25,837 bases of DNA from Abiotrophia sp965245735. Lineage in GTDB: Bacteria > Bacillota > Bacilli > Lactobacillales > Aerococcaceae. This document shows, one piece after another, positions 6,387-14,536 of this stretch; position 1 is the stretch's first letter, and the number at the start of each line of letters is the position of its first letter. The position numbers were made by a program, and so were the translations under genes. Under the pieces are notes generated by a model. The model saw only the letters and a program-made list of their open reading frames with translations, was not told the origin of the DNA and did not search any database. The stretch is from assembly GCA_965245735.1 (NCBI GenBank), contig CBDFAX010000027.1:1-25837 (forward strand). The letters are read 5' to 3'.

Positions 6387-6415
6387 TTGATTTTGCTAAG
6401 TGACTCCTTTATACT
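6387..6415 (+). promoter_or_regulatory. MATE gene promoter
   Basis: TTGATT (6387-6392), 17-nt spacer, TATACT (6410-6415), start near 6422. The -10 overlaps both the left arm of the long inverted repeat and the 13-bp palindrome ATACTCAGAGTAT (6411-6423). Confidence 0.65.
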
Positions 6416-6450
6416 CAGAGTATTCATTATGACTATAAAGGAGTCACTTA
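6397..6450. promoter_or_regulatory. 17-bp inverted repeat enclosing the MATE promoter start and ribosome site
   Basis: TAAGTGACTCCTTTATA (6397-6413) is the exact reverse complement of TATAAAGGAGTCACTTA (6434-6450). The right arm contains the ribosome site AAAGGAG and ends on the A of the start codon. The loop is 20 nt and contains most of a second palindrome (6411-6423). In a read-through transcript the hairpin would hide the ribosome site; a transcript starting near 6422 would lack the left arm. Confidence 0.8.
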
Positions 6451-7805
6451 TGCATAATATGACCACTGGGTCCCCCCTCAAACGCATTATTAACTTCTCC
6501 ATTCCGCTCCTGATAGGTAATATTTTCCAGCTTGTCTATAATATGGTCGACACCTTTATTGTCGGACGCACAATGGGGCGAGATGCCCTAGCTGGGATTT
6601 CAGCTTCTTCTAGCGTCATGTTCCTGATTCTGGGCTTCGCCCAAGGGCTGACGGCAGGATTAACGATTCCTTTGGCACAGGCTTTTGGTGCTAGGGATTT
6701 CCATAAGGTAAGACGTTCGGTCACCATTGCTTGGACTATCGCGCTCTGCGTTTCCATGGCCTTAACCTTCCTGTCTACCTTCTTCCTCCGCCAAATTCTA
6801 GAAGTCATGATGACGCCACCAGAAATCATTCAATATACATACGATTATCTCATCGTTATCTTCAGCGCTTGTACTGTCACCATGCTTTACAATTTACTAA
6901 GTAATATGATGCGGGCCTTGGGAGACAGCCGGACGCCCCTCTACTTTCTTATTATTGCGGCCTTAACCAATATCGTCTTAGACTATGTTTTCATCGTGAA
7001 CGTAGGTATGGGGGTTGCGGGTGCTGGCCTCGCGACGGTCTTGTCACAAGCTGTCTCGGTTATCCTTTGCCTCTGGGCCATTCATCGCCGTTGGCCACTA
7101 CTGCAGGTTTCCTGGCAAAAGGCTATGTTAGTAGCTGAAGAAATCCGTTATCACCTCAATATGGGCTTTCCAATGGCCTTCCAATCCTCTATTATTGCCC
7201 TTGGTTCCATTTCGGTAACAGTGGCCCTCAATCAGTTAGGTCCTCTAGCCATCGCAAGTTATGGTGCCGCTTCTAAAATTGAACAGATTGTGATTTTAGT
7301 ACTCATGTCCTTTGGGATTGCCATGGCAACTTACGTAGGCCAAAACTTTGGTGCCGCCCAATTTGATCGCATCCGTCAAGGCGTCCGCCAAATGACCTAC
7401 TTATCTGTCGGTGTTGCGCTAGTGTCTGGCGTCATCCTAGCACTGACCGGAGCTCAGGTTGTTACCCTCTTTGCAGAGGGTAGCCAAGGGCTGGAAATGG
7501 CCCACTATGGTCAAGTCTTCTTCTACTGCTCGGCGCCTGCTTACTGGTTATTAGCTTTACTCTTCATCTATCGCTATACCTTGCAAGGGCTTGGCGACAG
7601 CCTAATTCCGACTATTGCCGGTATTATGGAGTTGACCATGCGGATGAGTGCCGCCCTGATTCTCAGCCAATATCTAGGCTTCGTCGGCCCAGCTATTGCC
7701 AGTCCTCTGGCCTGGCTAGGCGCATGTGTACCGCTCTTTCTAGCCTATCACCATCACAAACACCATCTTCAAGAACGCTTCAACCAAAAGCTGGCCCAGA
7801 ATTAA
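6450..7805 (+). CDS. MATE-family multidrug/metabolite efflux transporter
   Basis: Predicted inner-membrane antiporter that exports drugs or toxic metabolites using a Na+ or H+ gradient. The 451 residues give about 12 hydrophobic segments in two related halves, the usual MATE size. Typical motifs are the first-helix region IPLLIGNIFQLVYNMVDTFIVGR, then the small-residue loop 'ALAGISASSSVMF', 'MMRALGDSRTPLYF' and, in the second half, a matching 'GLGDSLIPTIAG'. The ATG at 6450 is chosen because AAAGGAG lies 6 nt upstream; the frame is open further 5' but that part covers the promoter. The substrate cannot be told from sequence. It is probably a single-gene unit with its own promoter and terminator and an unusual inverted repeat in its leader, which suggests specific control. 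Confidence 0.93.
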   Translation: MHNMTTGSPLKRIINFSIPLLIGNIFQLVYNMVDTFIVGRTMGRDALAGISASSSVMFLILGFAQGLTAGLTIPLAQAFGARDFHKVRRSVTIAWTIALCVSMALTFLSTFFLRQILEVMMTPPEIIQYTYDYLIVIFSACTVTMLYNLLSNMMRALGDSRTPLYFLIIAALTNIVLDYVFIVNVGMGVAGAGLATVLSQAVSVILCLWAIHRRWPLLQVSWQKAMLVAEEIRYHLNMGFPMAFQSSIIALGSISVTVALNQLGPLAIASYGAASKIEQIVILVLMSFGIAMATYVGQNFGAAQFDRIRQGVRQMTYLSVGVALVSGVILALTGAQVVTLFAEGSQGLEMAHYGQVFFYCSAPAYWLLALLFIYRYTLQGLGDSLIPTIAGIMELTMRMSAALILSQYLGFVGPAIASPLAWLGACVPLFLAYHHHKHHLQERFNQKLAQN

Positions 7806-7822
7806 TTTGGCCAGCTTTTTTG
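7786..7822 (+). terminator. Terminator of the MATE gene
   Basis: AAAAGCTGGCC (7786-7796) pairs with GGCCAGCTTTT (7809-7819), followed by a T run. The left arm lies in the last codons and the loop holds the stop codon. Confidence 0.9.
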
Positions 7823-7883
7823 GCATACAAGAGTCACTTAGACGGGGATTGTGTAGGGAGGTTACAAGTTTCTTACAGATAGC

Positions 7884-7923
7884 GCAAAAACCGGCTCAAA
7901 AGTTGTCCTCAAGCCTTTTTTGC
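7884..7923 (+). other. Hairpin around the trhO -35 box
   Basis: GCAAAAA-CC-GGCT (7884-7896) pairs with AGCC-TTTTTTGC (7912-7923). The predicted -35 TTGTCC lies in the loop. The GGCT/AGCC stem followed by six T could also be a second, weak terminator for read-through from the MATE gene. Confidence 0.5.
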
Positions 7924-7931
7924 CGTATAAT
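7903..7931 (+). promoter_or_regulatory. trhO-pbp promoter
   Basis: TTGTCC (7903-7908), 17-nt spacer, consensus TATAAT (7926-7931). The start near 7938 gives a leader of about 42 nt with a 7-bp hairpin TGTAGTT/AACTACA (7951-7967) directly before the AAGGAGG ribosome site. Confidence 0.75.
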
Positions 7932-7979
7932 GATACTATCCATAAATTTATGTAGTTTGCAACTACAAGGAGGTAAATT

Positions 7980-8966
7980 ATGACCAAACCAATTCGCGTA
8001 CTTCTTTACTACAAGTACGTTAACATCGAGAACCCTGAGAAGTTTACAGCTGACCACTTGGCCTTCTGTAAGTCTATTGGCCTTAAGGGCCGGATCCTCG
8101 TTTCGAGCGAAGGGATTAACGGGACTGTCTCAGGTGACTACGAAACCACTCAAAAATATATGGACTATGTCCACTCCCTACCAGGTATGGAAGACCTCTG
8201 GTTCAAGATTGACGAAGAAGAAGAACAAGCCTTCAAGAAGATGTTCGTTCGTCACAAAAAAGAAATCGTCCACTTGGGCTTAGAAGATAACGACTTCGAC
8301 AACGACATCAACCCATTAGAAACTACTGGTGCTTACTTGTCACCACAAGAATTCAAGGAAGCCTTGTTAGATGAAAACACCGTTGTCCTTGATACACGTA
8401 ACGACTATGAGTTTGACTTAGGTCACTTCCGTGGTGCCATCCGTCCTGACATTCGTAATTTCCGCGAATTACCACAATGGGTACGCGACAACAAGGAAAA
8501 ATTCATGGACAAGCGTGTCGTTGTCTACTGTACAGGTGGTGTCCGCTGTGAGAAATTCTCCGGTTGGATGGTACGTGAAGGTTATAAAGATGTCGGCCAA
8601 CTCCACGGTGGGATTGCTACCTATGGTAAAGACCCTGAAGTAAAAGGCGAATTGTGGGATGGTAAGATGTACGTCTTTGACGAACGGATTGCTGTTGACA
8701 TTAACCACGTAGATCCTGTTGTAATCGGGAAAGACTGGTTCGATGGTACCCCATGCGAGCGCTATGTTAACTGTGGGAACCCAGAATGTAACCGTCGTAT
8801 CCTGACTAGCGTCGAAAATGAAGACAAATATGTTCGTGGTTGCTGCCCAGAATGCCGTCGCCACCCACGCAACCGCTACATTGCGGAAAACAAATTGACT
8901 AATCAAGAATGGGAAGCTCGTCTCAATGTCTTAGGCGAATCCCTAAATGATCAAGTAACGGCTTAA
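7980..8966 (+). CDS. trhO: tRNA uridine(34) hydroxylase, rhodanese family
   Basis: Catalyses oxygen-dependent hydroxylation of wobble uridine 34 in certain tRNAs, the first step to 5-methoxyuridine; known for the YceA/YbfQ family. The 328 residues match the Gram-positive length. An N-terminal acylphosphatase-like domain (about 1-100) includes GLKGRILVSSEGINGTVSG. The rhodanese domain (about 128-225) has the active loop YCTGGVRCEKFSGW with catalytic Cys184 and a second Cys190. The C-terminal part has a Cys-rich region (CGNPECNRR ... GCCPECRRHPRNRY) that may bind metal. The ATG follows AAGGAGG, the best ribosome site in the area, and codons are of the favoured type, suggesting high expression. 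The PBP gene follows after 33 nt with no terminator, so the two are probably cotranscribed. Confidence 0.95.
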   Translation: MTKPIRVLLYYKYVNIENPEKFTADHLAFCKSIGLKGRILVSSEGINGTVSGDYETTQKYMDYVHSLPGMEDLWFKIDEEEEQAFKKMFVRHKKEIVHLGLEDNDFDNDINPLETTGAYLSPQEFKEALLDENTVVLDTRNDYEFDLGHFRGAIRPDIRNFRELPQWVRDNKEKFMDKRVVVYCTGGVRCEKFSGWMVREGYKDVGQLHGGIATYGKDPEVKGELWDGKMYVFDERIAVDINHVDPVVIGKDWFDGTPCERYVNCGNPECNRRILTSVENEDKYVRGCCPECRRHPRNRYIAENKLTNQEWEARLNVLGESLNDQVTA

Positions 8967-8999
8967 GAGCCATACCCCATAAGGAAAGTAGGTGAATGA

Positions 9000-11900
9000 A
9001 TGACACTAGACGATGACAAGAAGAAAGTGTCCCAACAATCGGACCAGCATTACTATGATGTCTCTTTTGACATCGCGCCTGATAAAGAGGATTCAAGGGG
9101 TCATTCTACCCCGCCTTCGAACGAGGCAACTTCTAAGCCATCACGCTGGGATAATTTCTATGAAGATTATTCCCGCAAACAAGCACAGGCTCGACAAGAG
9201 AGCGCTGAAAATAATGATCAAGCATCTACTTCAACTAACAAAGGTCAGTCCGAGACTAGTCAGACCACTGAATCAAGCTCTAGTCAAGGTCAGCAGGATC
9301 TAGATAGTTGGCATTACCAACCTAAGTCGGATGAAAAGACCGTCATGGCTCAATCTTCCGAGTTCATCGATCGCTCTGTCAAACGCGTCCGTGACTTCTT
9401 CTCTAACTTCAATCCAAGTATTGATGAAGCCAACCCTTATAAGCAGACTAACCAAGTGTCCGACCAGGACTTCCAATCTCATCTTTTCCAAGAGGAAACA
9501 GAGAAAGACCCAGCTAGCCCTGCCAAGGAAAAAGCCAAGAAGAAGAAAGTTGTTAAACCTTCAGAGCCTAAGGCTAAGCCAGAACTAGCGCAGCAGAGTG
9601 AATCAAGCCCGGAGACTTCAAAATCATCCGAGTCTTCTGACAAAGGTCCTCGTCGGCGTCGGTTCTTTGCCGGCATGGCCAGTCGAGATCACCACGTCCA
9701 AGATTCACAAGAAGATGCTAGCACAGACCTAGGCCTAGCAGGACCAGTTGACATGCCAGACTTATCTGAAGAATCTTCTGTTAGTTCTAAACCTGCTAGT
9801 CGCGTTTACCAGCCTCGCATTGAGCTCGACCAAGACGCTAGGGCTAATCAACCCCTGCCAAGTCCTGCAGAAATCCAAAAAGAACGTGAACGACGTCGTA
9901 GTCTTGACCTTGAGCAGGAAACAAACAATGAGCTCCAGGAAGAAAGCGAGCCAGTTGCAAGCTCAGACAAGAAGGAAGTGTCGCGTGTCTATCAACCTTT
10001 AGACGCTGACTTGTTAACACCAAGTAGAGACCAAGCTAAAGAAGACCAAGTGGCTGAACTTAACAGTCCGTCTCCTACTGAGCCAGTCACTAGCTCAAAT
10101 GACCACAGCACAGAACCGGAGTCAAGGACTTGGCCACATCCAGCAGATTCACTAGGAAGCTCTGAAGGCCAGGAAGAAGCCCCTCGCCTTTCATCACGAG
10201 GACGTGCCCGACTCAGTTCGCTCTTGTCCATTTTCGACGAGATTACACCTATTGAGGTACCAAATCAGACCTCTGCTTCAGAAGATTCAAACCAGGGCCA
10301 AGAAGCTGAGTACTTAGAGAAAAGTGCTACAGGCTCAAGCTATCAAGAACCTGAAGCATTCTCTCAGGATAGACTTGAAATTGAGTCAGAACCTGAACAA
10401 ACGCCAGTTTCTTCAAACCATCCAGATGAGCCAAATCACTTGGATCAAGAAGTGGACGACCTATCTATCGAGCCAACTAGTTCCCAAGTGGAAGTTGAGG
10501 CTGAGGTTAACTTTAATCAAGAAAAATCTTATGATCAGCAATTAGATCATGAGGCGACGTCACTTGTTGCTAGTCAAGAAAACTTAATTCCTCAAGCATC
10601 TGGACTATCAGAAGTAGAGCCAAGCTTAGCTGAGGAGACCTCAGAGCAGCATGAATCAGAACATTCTGATTCAGACTCAAGTTCAGACGCCTATGACTTG
10701 GCTTGGACGGCTAAGACAAGCAAGCTAACTAACTTAGACCCAGATTACTTTGACCAAACTCAAGCCAGCGAGCTTGAGCCCGAACAAAGCCATGATGTGG
10801 AAGAATGGTCTCAGATTCAGGATTTAGAACCTGAATCTGATGACCACGCACCAGGTGCCCTAGACTTAGCTGCTGTCGGCCTTGAGGCTAGCCAAGATTC
10901 AGAGCGCAAGCGTCGCAAGTCAAAAGATAAAGGCAAATCCAAGGCTAAGGTCATTGACCTGTCTAACTACACTGCTAGAGAGAAAATCTTCTTAGGCCTC
11001 AATGTAGCAGTCAATGTAGTTCGCCGCATTGCCCTCTACATCGTCTTGATTGGCCTGCTCTTAGGTTCCTTAGCTGCTGGGGCTGGGGCTGGTTACTTTG
11101 CCCACCTAGTCTCTGACACCAAGGTACCTAATCGTGAAGAAATGGCTGCCAAGATTAACAAATTGGAACAGCAATCCACCATTTACTATGCTAACGGGAC
11201 TCCGATTGCCAACGTCCAAGCCGATGTCATTCGGTCTGTGACTAGCCTGACAGATATCTCGCCTAACATCGTCAATGGTCTGGTATCGACTGAGGACTCC
11301 TCCTTCTATGAACATAAAGGGGTTGTGCCTAAAGCAATTCTGCGGGCTACCCTGCAGGAAGTCTTGTCACCAGGTAGCGGGACCGGTGGTTCTACTCTGA
11401 CCCAGCAATTGGTCAAGCAACGTCTCTTAACTAACGATGTCACCTTCTTCCGGAAAGCTAATGAAATTCTCTTAGCCCTCCGTCTGGAGCAATTCTTCAG
11501 CAAGGATGAAATCCTGACTGCCTACCTTAACGTGTCACCATTTGGTCGTGACCATAACGGGGATAACGTAGCCGGGATTGAGAAAGCTTCAGAAGGGATT
11601 TTTGGTAAGAAGCCTAGCGAAGTCAACCTGGCTCAAGCAGCCTTCTTGGTCGGCTTACCGCAGGACCCTTACAATTACACCCCTTACCAACAAAACGGGG
11701 AGCTTAAGACCGACTTATCAGCCGGGATTGGCCGGATGAAGGACGTCCTCTACTTCATGTACCGTAACCATAAAATTAGTGAGGCCGACTACCAAGCCGC
11801 TCTCAACTATGATATTAAGGCTGACTTCTTGCCAGCCGGCAGCCCAAGTGTCACACGCCAATCCTACCTCTACCGAGCAATGGAGCGAGGCGCTATCGAG

Positions 11901-13493
11901 CAAATCATGCGTCTCAATATTGAGCGTGATAAATTAACTTGGACTCAAGTTTATCAAGATGACAACTGGTACAACCAATACTATAAGGAAGCCGAAGAGC
12001 AACTTAAGACTGGTGGTTATAAGGTTTACACAACTATTGACCAACAAATCTATGACCTCTTGCAGGAATCCGCTAAGAAACACATCAATGACCTAGGGAT
12101 GGCCTATGAAGGTGTCTATACAGACCCTCAAAGTGGCCAAGAAACCTCCTATGTTGAGAAGGTTCAAAATGGGATGGTGGTCATGGATAACAACTCCGGT
12201 AAAGTCTTAGGCTTTATCGCAGGGACGGATTTTGAGAACAACCAAATCGACCATGCTTTTGGTATTCGTCGTTCCCCTGGTTCAACCATTAAGCCATTGG
12301 CCGTCTATGGCCCTGCTATTCAAGAAAACTTGATTAATCCATCGACGGTTATTCCAGATACGGAATTTACGCAAACCTTCGAAGATGGTACGACTTGGTC
12401 CCCTACTAACTATGGTAACGTAGTCAGTGGTGGCGCTGAATCGGCTCGGGTTGCCCTCTATAAATCGGACAACTTACCTGCTGTTCGGGTCTACCAAGAA
12501 ATGCAAAAACGCTCAGTTGATGTCATGAGTTATTTGGAGAAAATGGGCTTTAACCCAGCTGCCTCCTATACGCCAGAAGACGTCAAGAACTTGGCCTTTG
12601 CCATTGGTGGGGTTTCTAGTGGGCCAACTGTCCTAGAAGAAACACGAGCCTTCGCAACCTTTGCCAATAATGGTAACTACCATGACGGCTACTTCATCGA
12701 CCGGATTGAAGATGCGGCTGGTAATGTCGTCTTCCAACACCAAAGCAACCCTACCCAAGTCTTCAGTGAAGATTCCAACTACCTTATGATTGATATGCTA
12801 CGTAATACCATGACAGAAGGTACTGGTCGGATTGCTAAGGGCTACATGTCCATGGGTGGTGACTGGATTGCCAAGTCCGGGATTAGTGAGAATTCTAAGG
12901 ACGTCTGGTTCATTGCCTCAACTCCAAGTATCACCATTGGTTCTTGGATTGGCTATGACAGTCGTTTCCAAAACTACACCATCAATATCGACGACGGCTA
13001 CGGTCGTGAAAGTGAACGGAGCCAACGCTATTGGGCAAACGTAGTCAATGAACTCTATGCTGCCCGTCCAGATATCTTCGGGGTAGACCGGAAATTCAAC
13101 CGTCCATCTAGCGTCCAAGAAACGGACGTCTTGCAACAAACTGGTACTAAGCCAGGGACCATGCGTCTAGATAATGGCGGGACCATTTCCATCACAGGTC
13201 CAACCTACAAGGATCTCTTCAAGGTCAGCCATCCAGCTCCAGAATTGAACTACAAGTTCTTATTCGGTGCAACGGATGAAGAATTGGCTAACTTCTGGGC
13301 TACCTACCGTGCGCAACTAGAAGAACAACGACGCCAAGAAGATCAACGACGTCAACAAGAATCGTCAAGTTCTTCAAGCTCATCAAGTTCTTCAGCAGCA
13401 AACGAAAATCCGGGTAACGGCAACGAAAACCCAGGCGGTAACAACAATAATAACCAGAACAATAACCAAAACAATACACCTGGTCAACGCTAG
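9000..13493 (+). CDS. Class A penicillin-binding protein with giant cytoplasmic N-terminus
   Basis: Bifunctional peptidoglycan glycosyltransferase/transpeptidase, PBP1A/2A type, 1497 residues against about 700-900 usual. Residues 1 to about 650 are acidic, Ser/Glu/Gln-rich and low complexity, so cytoplasmic and disordered; basic patches lie near 215-220, 290-300 and 635-651. One membrane helix spans 677-703. The glycosyltransferase domain follows with Glu765 in STEDSSFYEHKG and GGSTLTQQLVKQ from 796. The transpeptidase has all three motifs: STIK with nucleophile Ser1095, SDN at 1156-1158, and KSG at 1292-1294 (KTG in most). The C-terminus is charged RRQ repeats, 11 Ser and an Asn/Gln/Gly tail. 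SRVYQP occurs twice (267-272, 328-333), and S399-RGRAR404 resembles GpsB docking sites. The frame is continuous, with no sign of two fused genes. Likely cotranscribed with trhO. Confidence 0.95.
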   Translation: MTLDDDKKKVSQQSDQHYYDVSFDIAPDKEDSRGHSTPPSNEATSKPSRWDNFYEDYSRKQAQARQESAENNDQASTSTNKGQSETSQTTESSSSQGQQDLDSWHYQPKSDEKTVMAQSSEFIDRSVKRVRDFFSNFNPSIDEANPYKQTNQVSDQDFQSHLFQEETEKDPASPAKEKAKKKKVVKPSEPKAKPELAQQSESSPETSKSSESSDKGPRRRRFFAGMASRDHHVQDSQEDASTDLGLAGPVDMPDLSEESSVSSKPASRVYQPRIELDQDARANQPLPSPAEIQKERERRRSLDLEQETNNELQEESEPVASSDKKEVSRVYQPLDADLLTPSRDQAKEDQVAELNSPSPTEPVTSSNDHSTEPESRTWPHPADSLGSSEGQEEAPRLSSRGRARLSSLLSIFDEITPIEVPNQTSASEDSNQGQEAEYLEKSATGSSYQEPEAFSQDRLEIESEPEQTPVSSNHPDEPNHLDQEVDDLSIEPTSSQVEVEAEVNFNQEKSYDQQLDHEATSLVASQENLIPQASGLSEVEPSLAEETSEQHESEHSDSDSSSDAYDLAWTAKTSKLTNLDPDYFDQTQASELEPEQSHDVEEWSQIQDLEPESDDHAPGALDLAAVGLEASQDSERKRRKSKDKGKSKAKVIDLSNYTAREKIFLGLNVAVNVVRRIALYIVLIGLLLGSLAAGAGAGYFAHLVSDTKVPNREEMAAKINKLEQQSTIYYANGTPIANVQADVIRSVTSLTDISPNIVNGLVSTEDSSFYEHKGVVPKAILRATLQEVLSPGSGTGGSTLTQQLVKQRLLTNDVTFFRKANEILLALRLEQFFSKDEILTAYLNVSPFGRDHNGDNVAGIEKASEGIFGKKPSEVNLAQAAFLVGLPQDPYNYTPYQQNGELKTDLSAGIGRMKDVLYFMYRNHKISEADYQAALNYDIKADFLPAGSPSVTRQSYLYRAMERGAIEQIMRLNIERDKLTWTQVYQDDNWYNQYYKEAEEQLKTGGYKVYTTIDQQIYDLLQESAKKHINDLGMAYEGVYTDPQSGQETSYVEKVQNGMVVMDNNSGKVLGFIAGTDFENNQIDHAFGIRRSPGSTIKPLAVYGPAIQENLINPSTVIPDTEFTQTFEDGTTWSPTNYGNVVSGGAESARVALYKSDNLPAVRVYQEMQKRSVDVMSYLEKMGFNPAASYTPEDVKNLAFAIGGVSSGPTVLEETRAFATFANNGNYHDGYFIDRIEDAAGNVVFQHQSNPTQVFSEDSNYLMIDMLRNTMTEGTGRIAKGYMSMGGDWIAKSGISENSKDVWFIASTPSITIGSWIGYDSRFQNYTINIDDGYGRESERSQRYWANVVNELYAARPDIFGVDRKFNRPSSVQETDVLQQTGTKPGTMRLDNGGTISITGPTYKDLFKVSHPAPELNYKFLFGATDEELANFWATYRAQLEEQRRQEDQRRQQESSSSSSSSSSSAANENPGNGNENPGGNNNNNQNNNQNNTPGQR

Positions 13494-13505
13494 GTAAAAT
13501 GAGAG

Positions 13506-13540
13506 AGTCAGGAAATTAAACTTCCTGACTTTCTTTTTCT
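13506..13540 (+). terminator. Terminator of the PBP gene
   Basis: AGTCAGGAA (13506-13514) pairs with TTCCTGACT (13522-13530), 7-nt loop, then TTCTTTTTCT. It starts 12 nt past the stop codon. Confidence 0.9.
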
Positions 13541-13544
13541 ATAT

Positions 13545-13579
13545 ACAAAAAGAGACGGGCTCTATAATAGAGTCCGTCT
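13545..13579 (-). terminator. Terminator of manXYZ
   Basis: On the minus strand AGACGGACTCTAT (13579-13567) pairs with ATAGAGCCCGTCT (13565-13553) with one mismatch or wobble at the centre of the stem, then CTTTTTG. It lies 25 nt past the manZ stop, back to back with the PBP terminator. Confidence 0.88.
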
Positions 13580-13604
13580 ACTTTATTAAGCTACTAAGCT
13601 ACCA

Positions 13605-14522
13605 TTAAGGAGCAAAGATACCTAAAACATAACCAATAATCCCGGCAGCAAAGAGACCGAAGATAATGAGGATTGGGCTAACTTTCTTCTTGAGTAACCA
13701 CATGCAGAGGAAGGTCAAGAGGACAGCCGCCAAACCTGGTACTAACATATTGAGGTTGTCTTGTAAAGTTGTCACTTTATTAGGCGTTAAAGAGCTATTG
13801 CCCATGTCACCCAAAATTTTCTGTAAGGTGGCACCATCCACTGCCCCTTTAGGGAAGTGAATATAGGCATTATCAGCCAATGGTACGTTAGATACCACAG
13901 GTGCAAACTTAATGGTTGTCCATCGAGGAACCAGAATCCCCATAACGAACATCCCTAAAATAGATGCCCCCTTGGTTAAAGTCTGTAAGATACCACCTGA
14001 CAAGTCGTTGGTGATTTCAGAACCTTTCGCATAACCAAATTCTTGTGTATACCATAGGAAACCTACACGAATCGCATTCCATACTACAAAGAAGAAGAGT
14101 GGTGCTAAGATAGAGCCACCAGTTGCCAAAGAGGCAGCAATCGCCCCAAGGATTGGGCGAACGGTGAACCAGAAGACTGGGTCACCAATACCGGCCAAAG
14201 GCCCCATCATCCCAACTTTAACCCCTTGAATAGCGGCATCGTCAATTGGCACACCATTAGCTCTTTCTTCTTCCAGAGCCAAGGTAACCCCTAAGATTGG
14301 AGCGGCAATGTATGGGTGAGTGTTGAAGAATTCAAGGTGACGTTTGAGGGCTGCAGAGGCCTCATCACGTTGTGGATACAATTTCTTGAGGGCTGGAATC
14401 AAGGAATAAGCCCAACCACCGTTTTGCATCCGTTCATAGTTCCAAGACCCTTGAAGGAATTGGGAACGCAACATTACCTTAAAACGATCGGATTTCGTTA
14501 AGTGTTTCTTTTGTTCAGTCAT
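13605..14522 (-). CDS. manZ: Mannose-family PTS, IID component
   Basis: Membrane component that, with IIC, forms the sugar channel of a mannose/glucose-type phosphotransferase system. The 305 residues match ManZ. Features are the N-terminal LTKSDRFKVMLRSQFLQGSWNYERMQ, the FFNTHPYIAAPILGVTLALEEE block, KVGMMGPLAGIGDPVFWFTVRPI (a IID signature) and two C-terminal hydrophobic helices. I start at ATG 14522, 8 nt after AAGGAGGG; an in-frame TTG two codons earlier is too close. The ribosome site begins right after the manY stop, so the two are translationally close. Sugar specificity cannot be settled by sequence reading; glucose/mannose is the usual substrate of this subtype in Lactobacillales. 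Confidence 0.95.
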   Translation of the reverse strand: MTEQKKHLTKSDRFKVMLRSQFLQGSWNYERMQNGGWAYSLIPALKKLYPQRDEASAALKRHLEFFNTHPYIAAPILGVTLALEEERANGVPIDDAAIQGVKVGMMGPLAGIGDPVFWFTVRPILGAIAASLATGGSILAPLFFFVVWNAIRVGFLWYTQEFGYAKGSEITNDLSGGILQTLTKGASILGMFVMGILVPRWTTIKFAPVVSNVPLADNAYIHFPKGAVDGATLQKILGDMGNSSLTPNKVTTLQDNLNMLVPGLAAVLLTFLCMWLLKKKVSPILIIFGLFAAGIIGYVLGIFAP

Positions 14523-14536
14523 CGTCAATTCCCTCC

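Noticed and set aside
6387..6449. 21-codon N-terminal extension of the MATE protein from TTG
   Set aside because: This part is the promoter and inverted repeat; AAAGGAG points to the ATG at 6450.
8469..8906. 145-codon open frame on the minus strand inside trhO
   Set aside because: trhO is certain from motifs; the antisense frame is a by-product of its biased codons and lacks promoter and ribosome site.
9000..11000. PBP N-terminal part as a separate upstream gene joined by a sequencing error
   Set aside because: The frame is continuous, no internal ribosome site with a start was seen before the membrane helix, and the composition passes smoothly into the basic juxtamembrane segment.
13330..13493. 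Ser-run and Asn/Gln tail of the PBP as a repeat expansion artefact
   Set aside because: Codons in the Ser and Asn runs are mixed and in frame, and such tails are common at the outer end of class A PBPs in this group.
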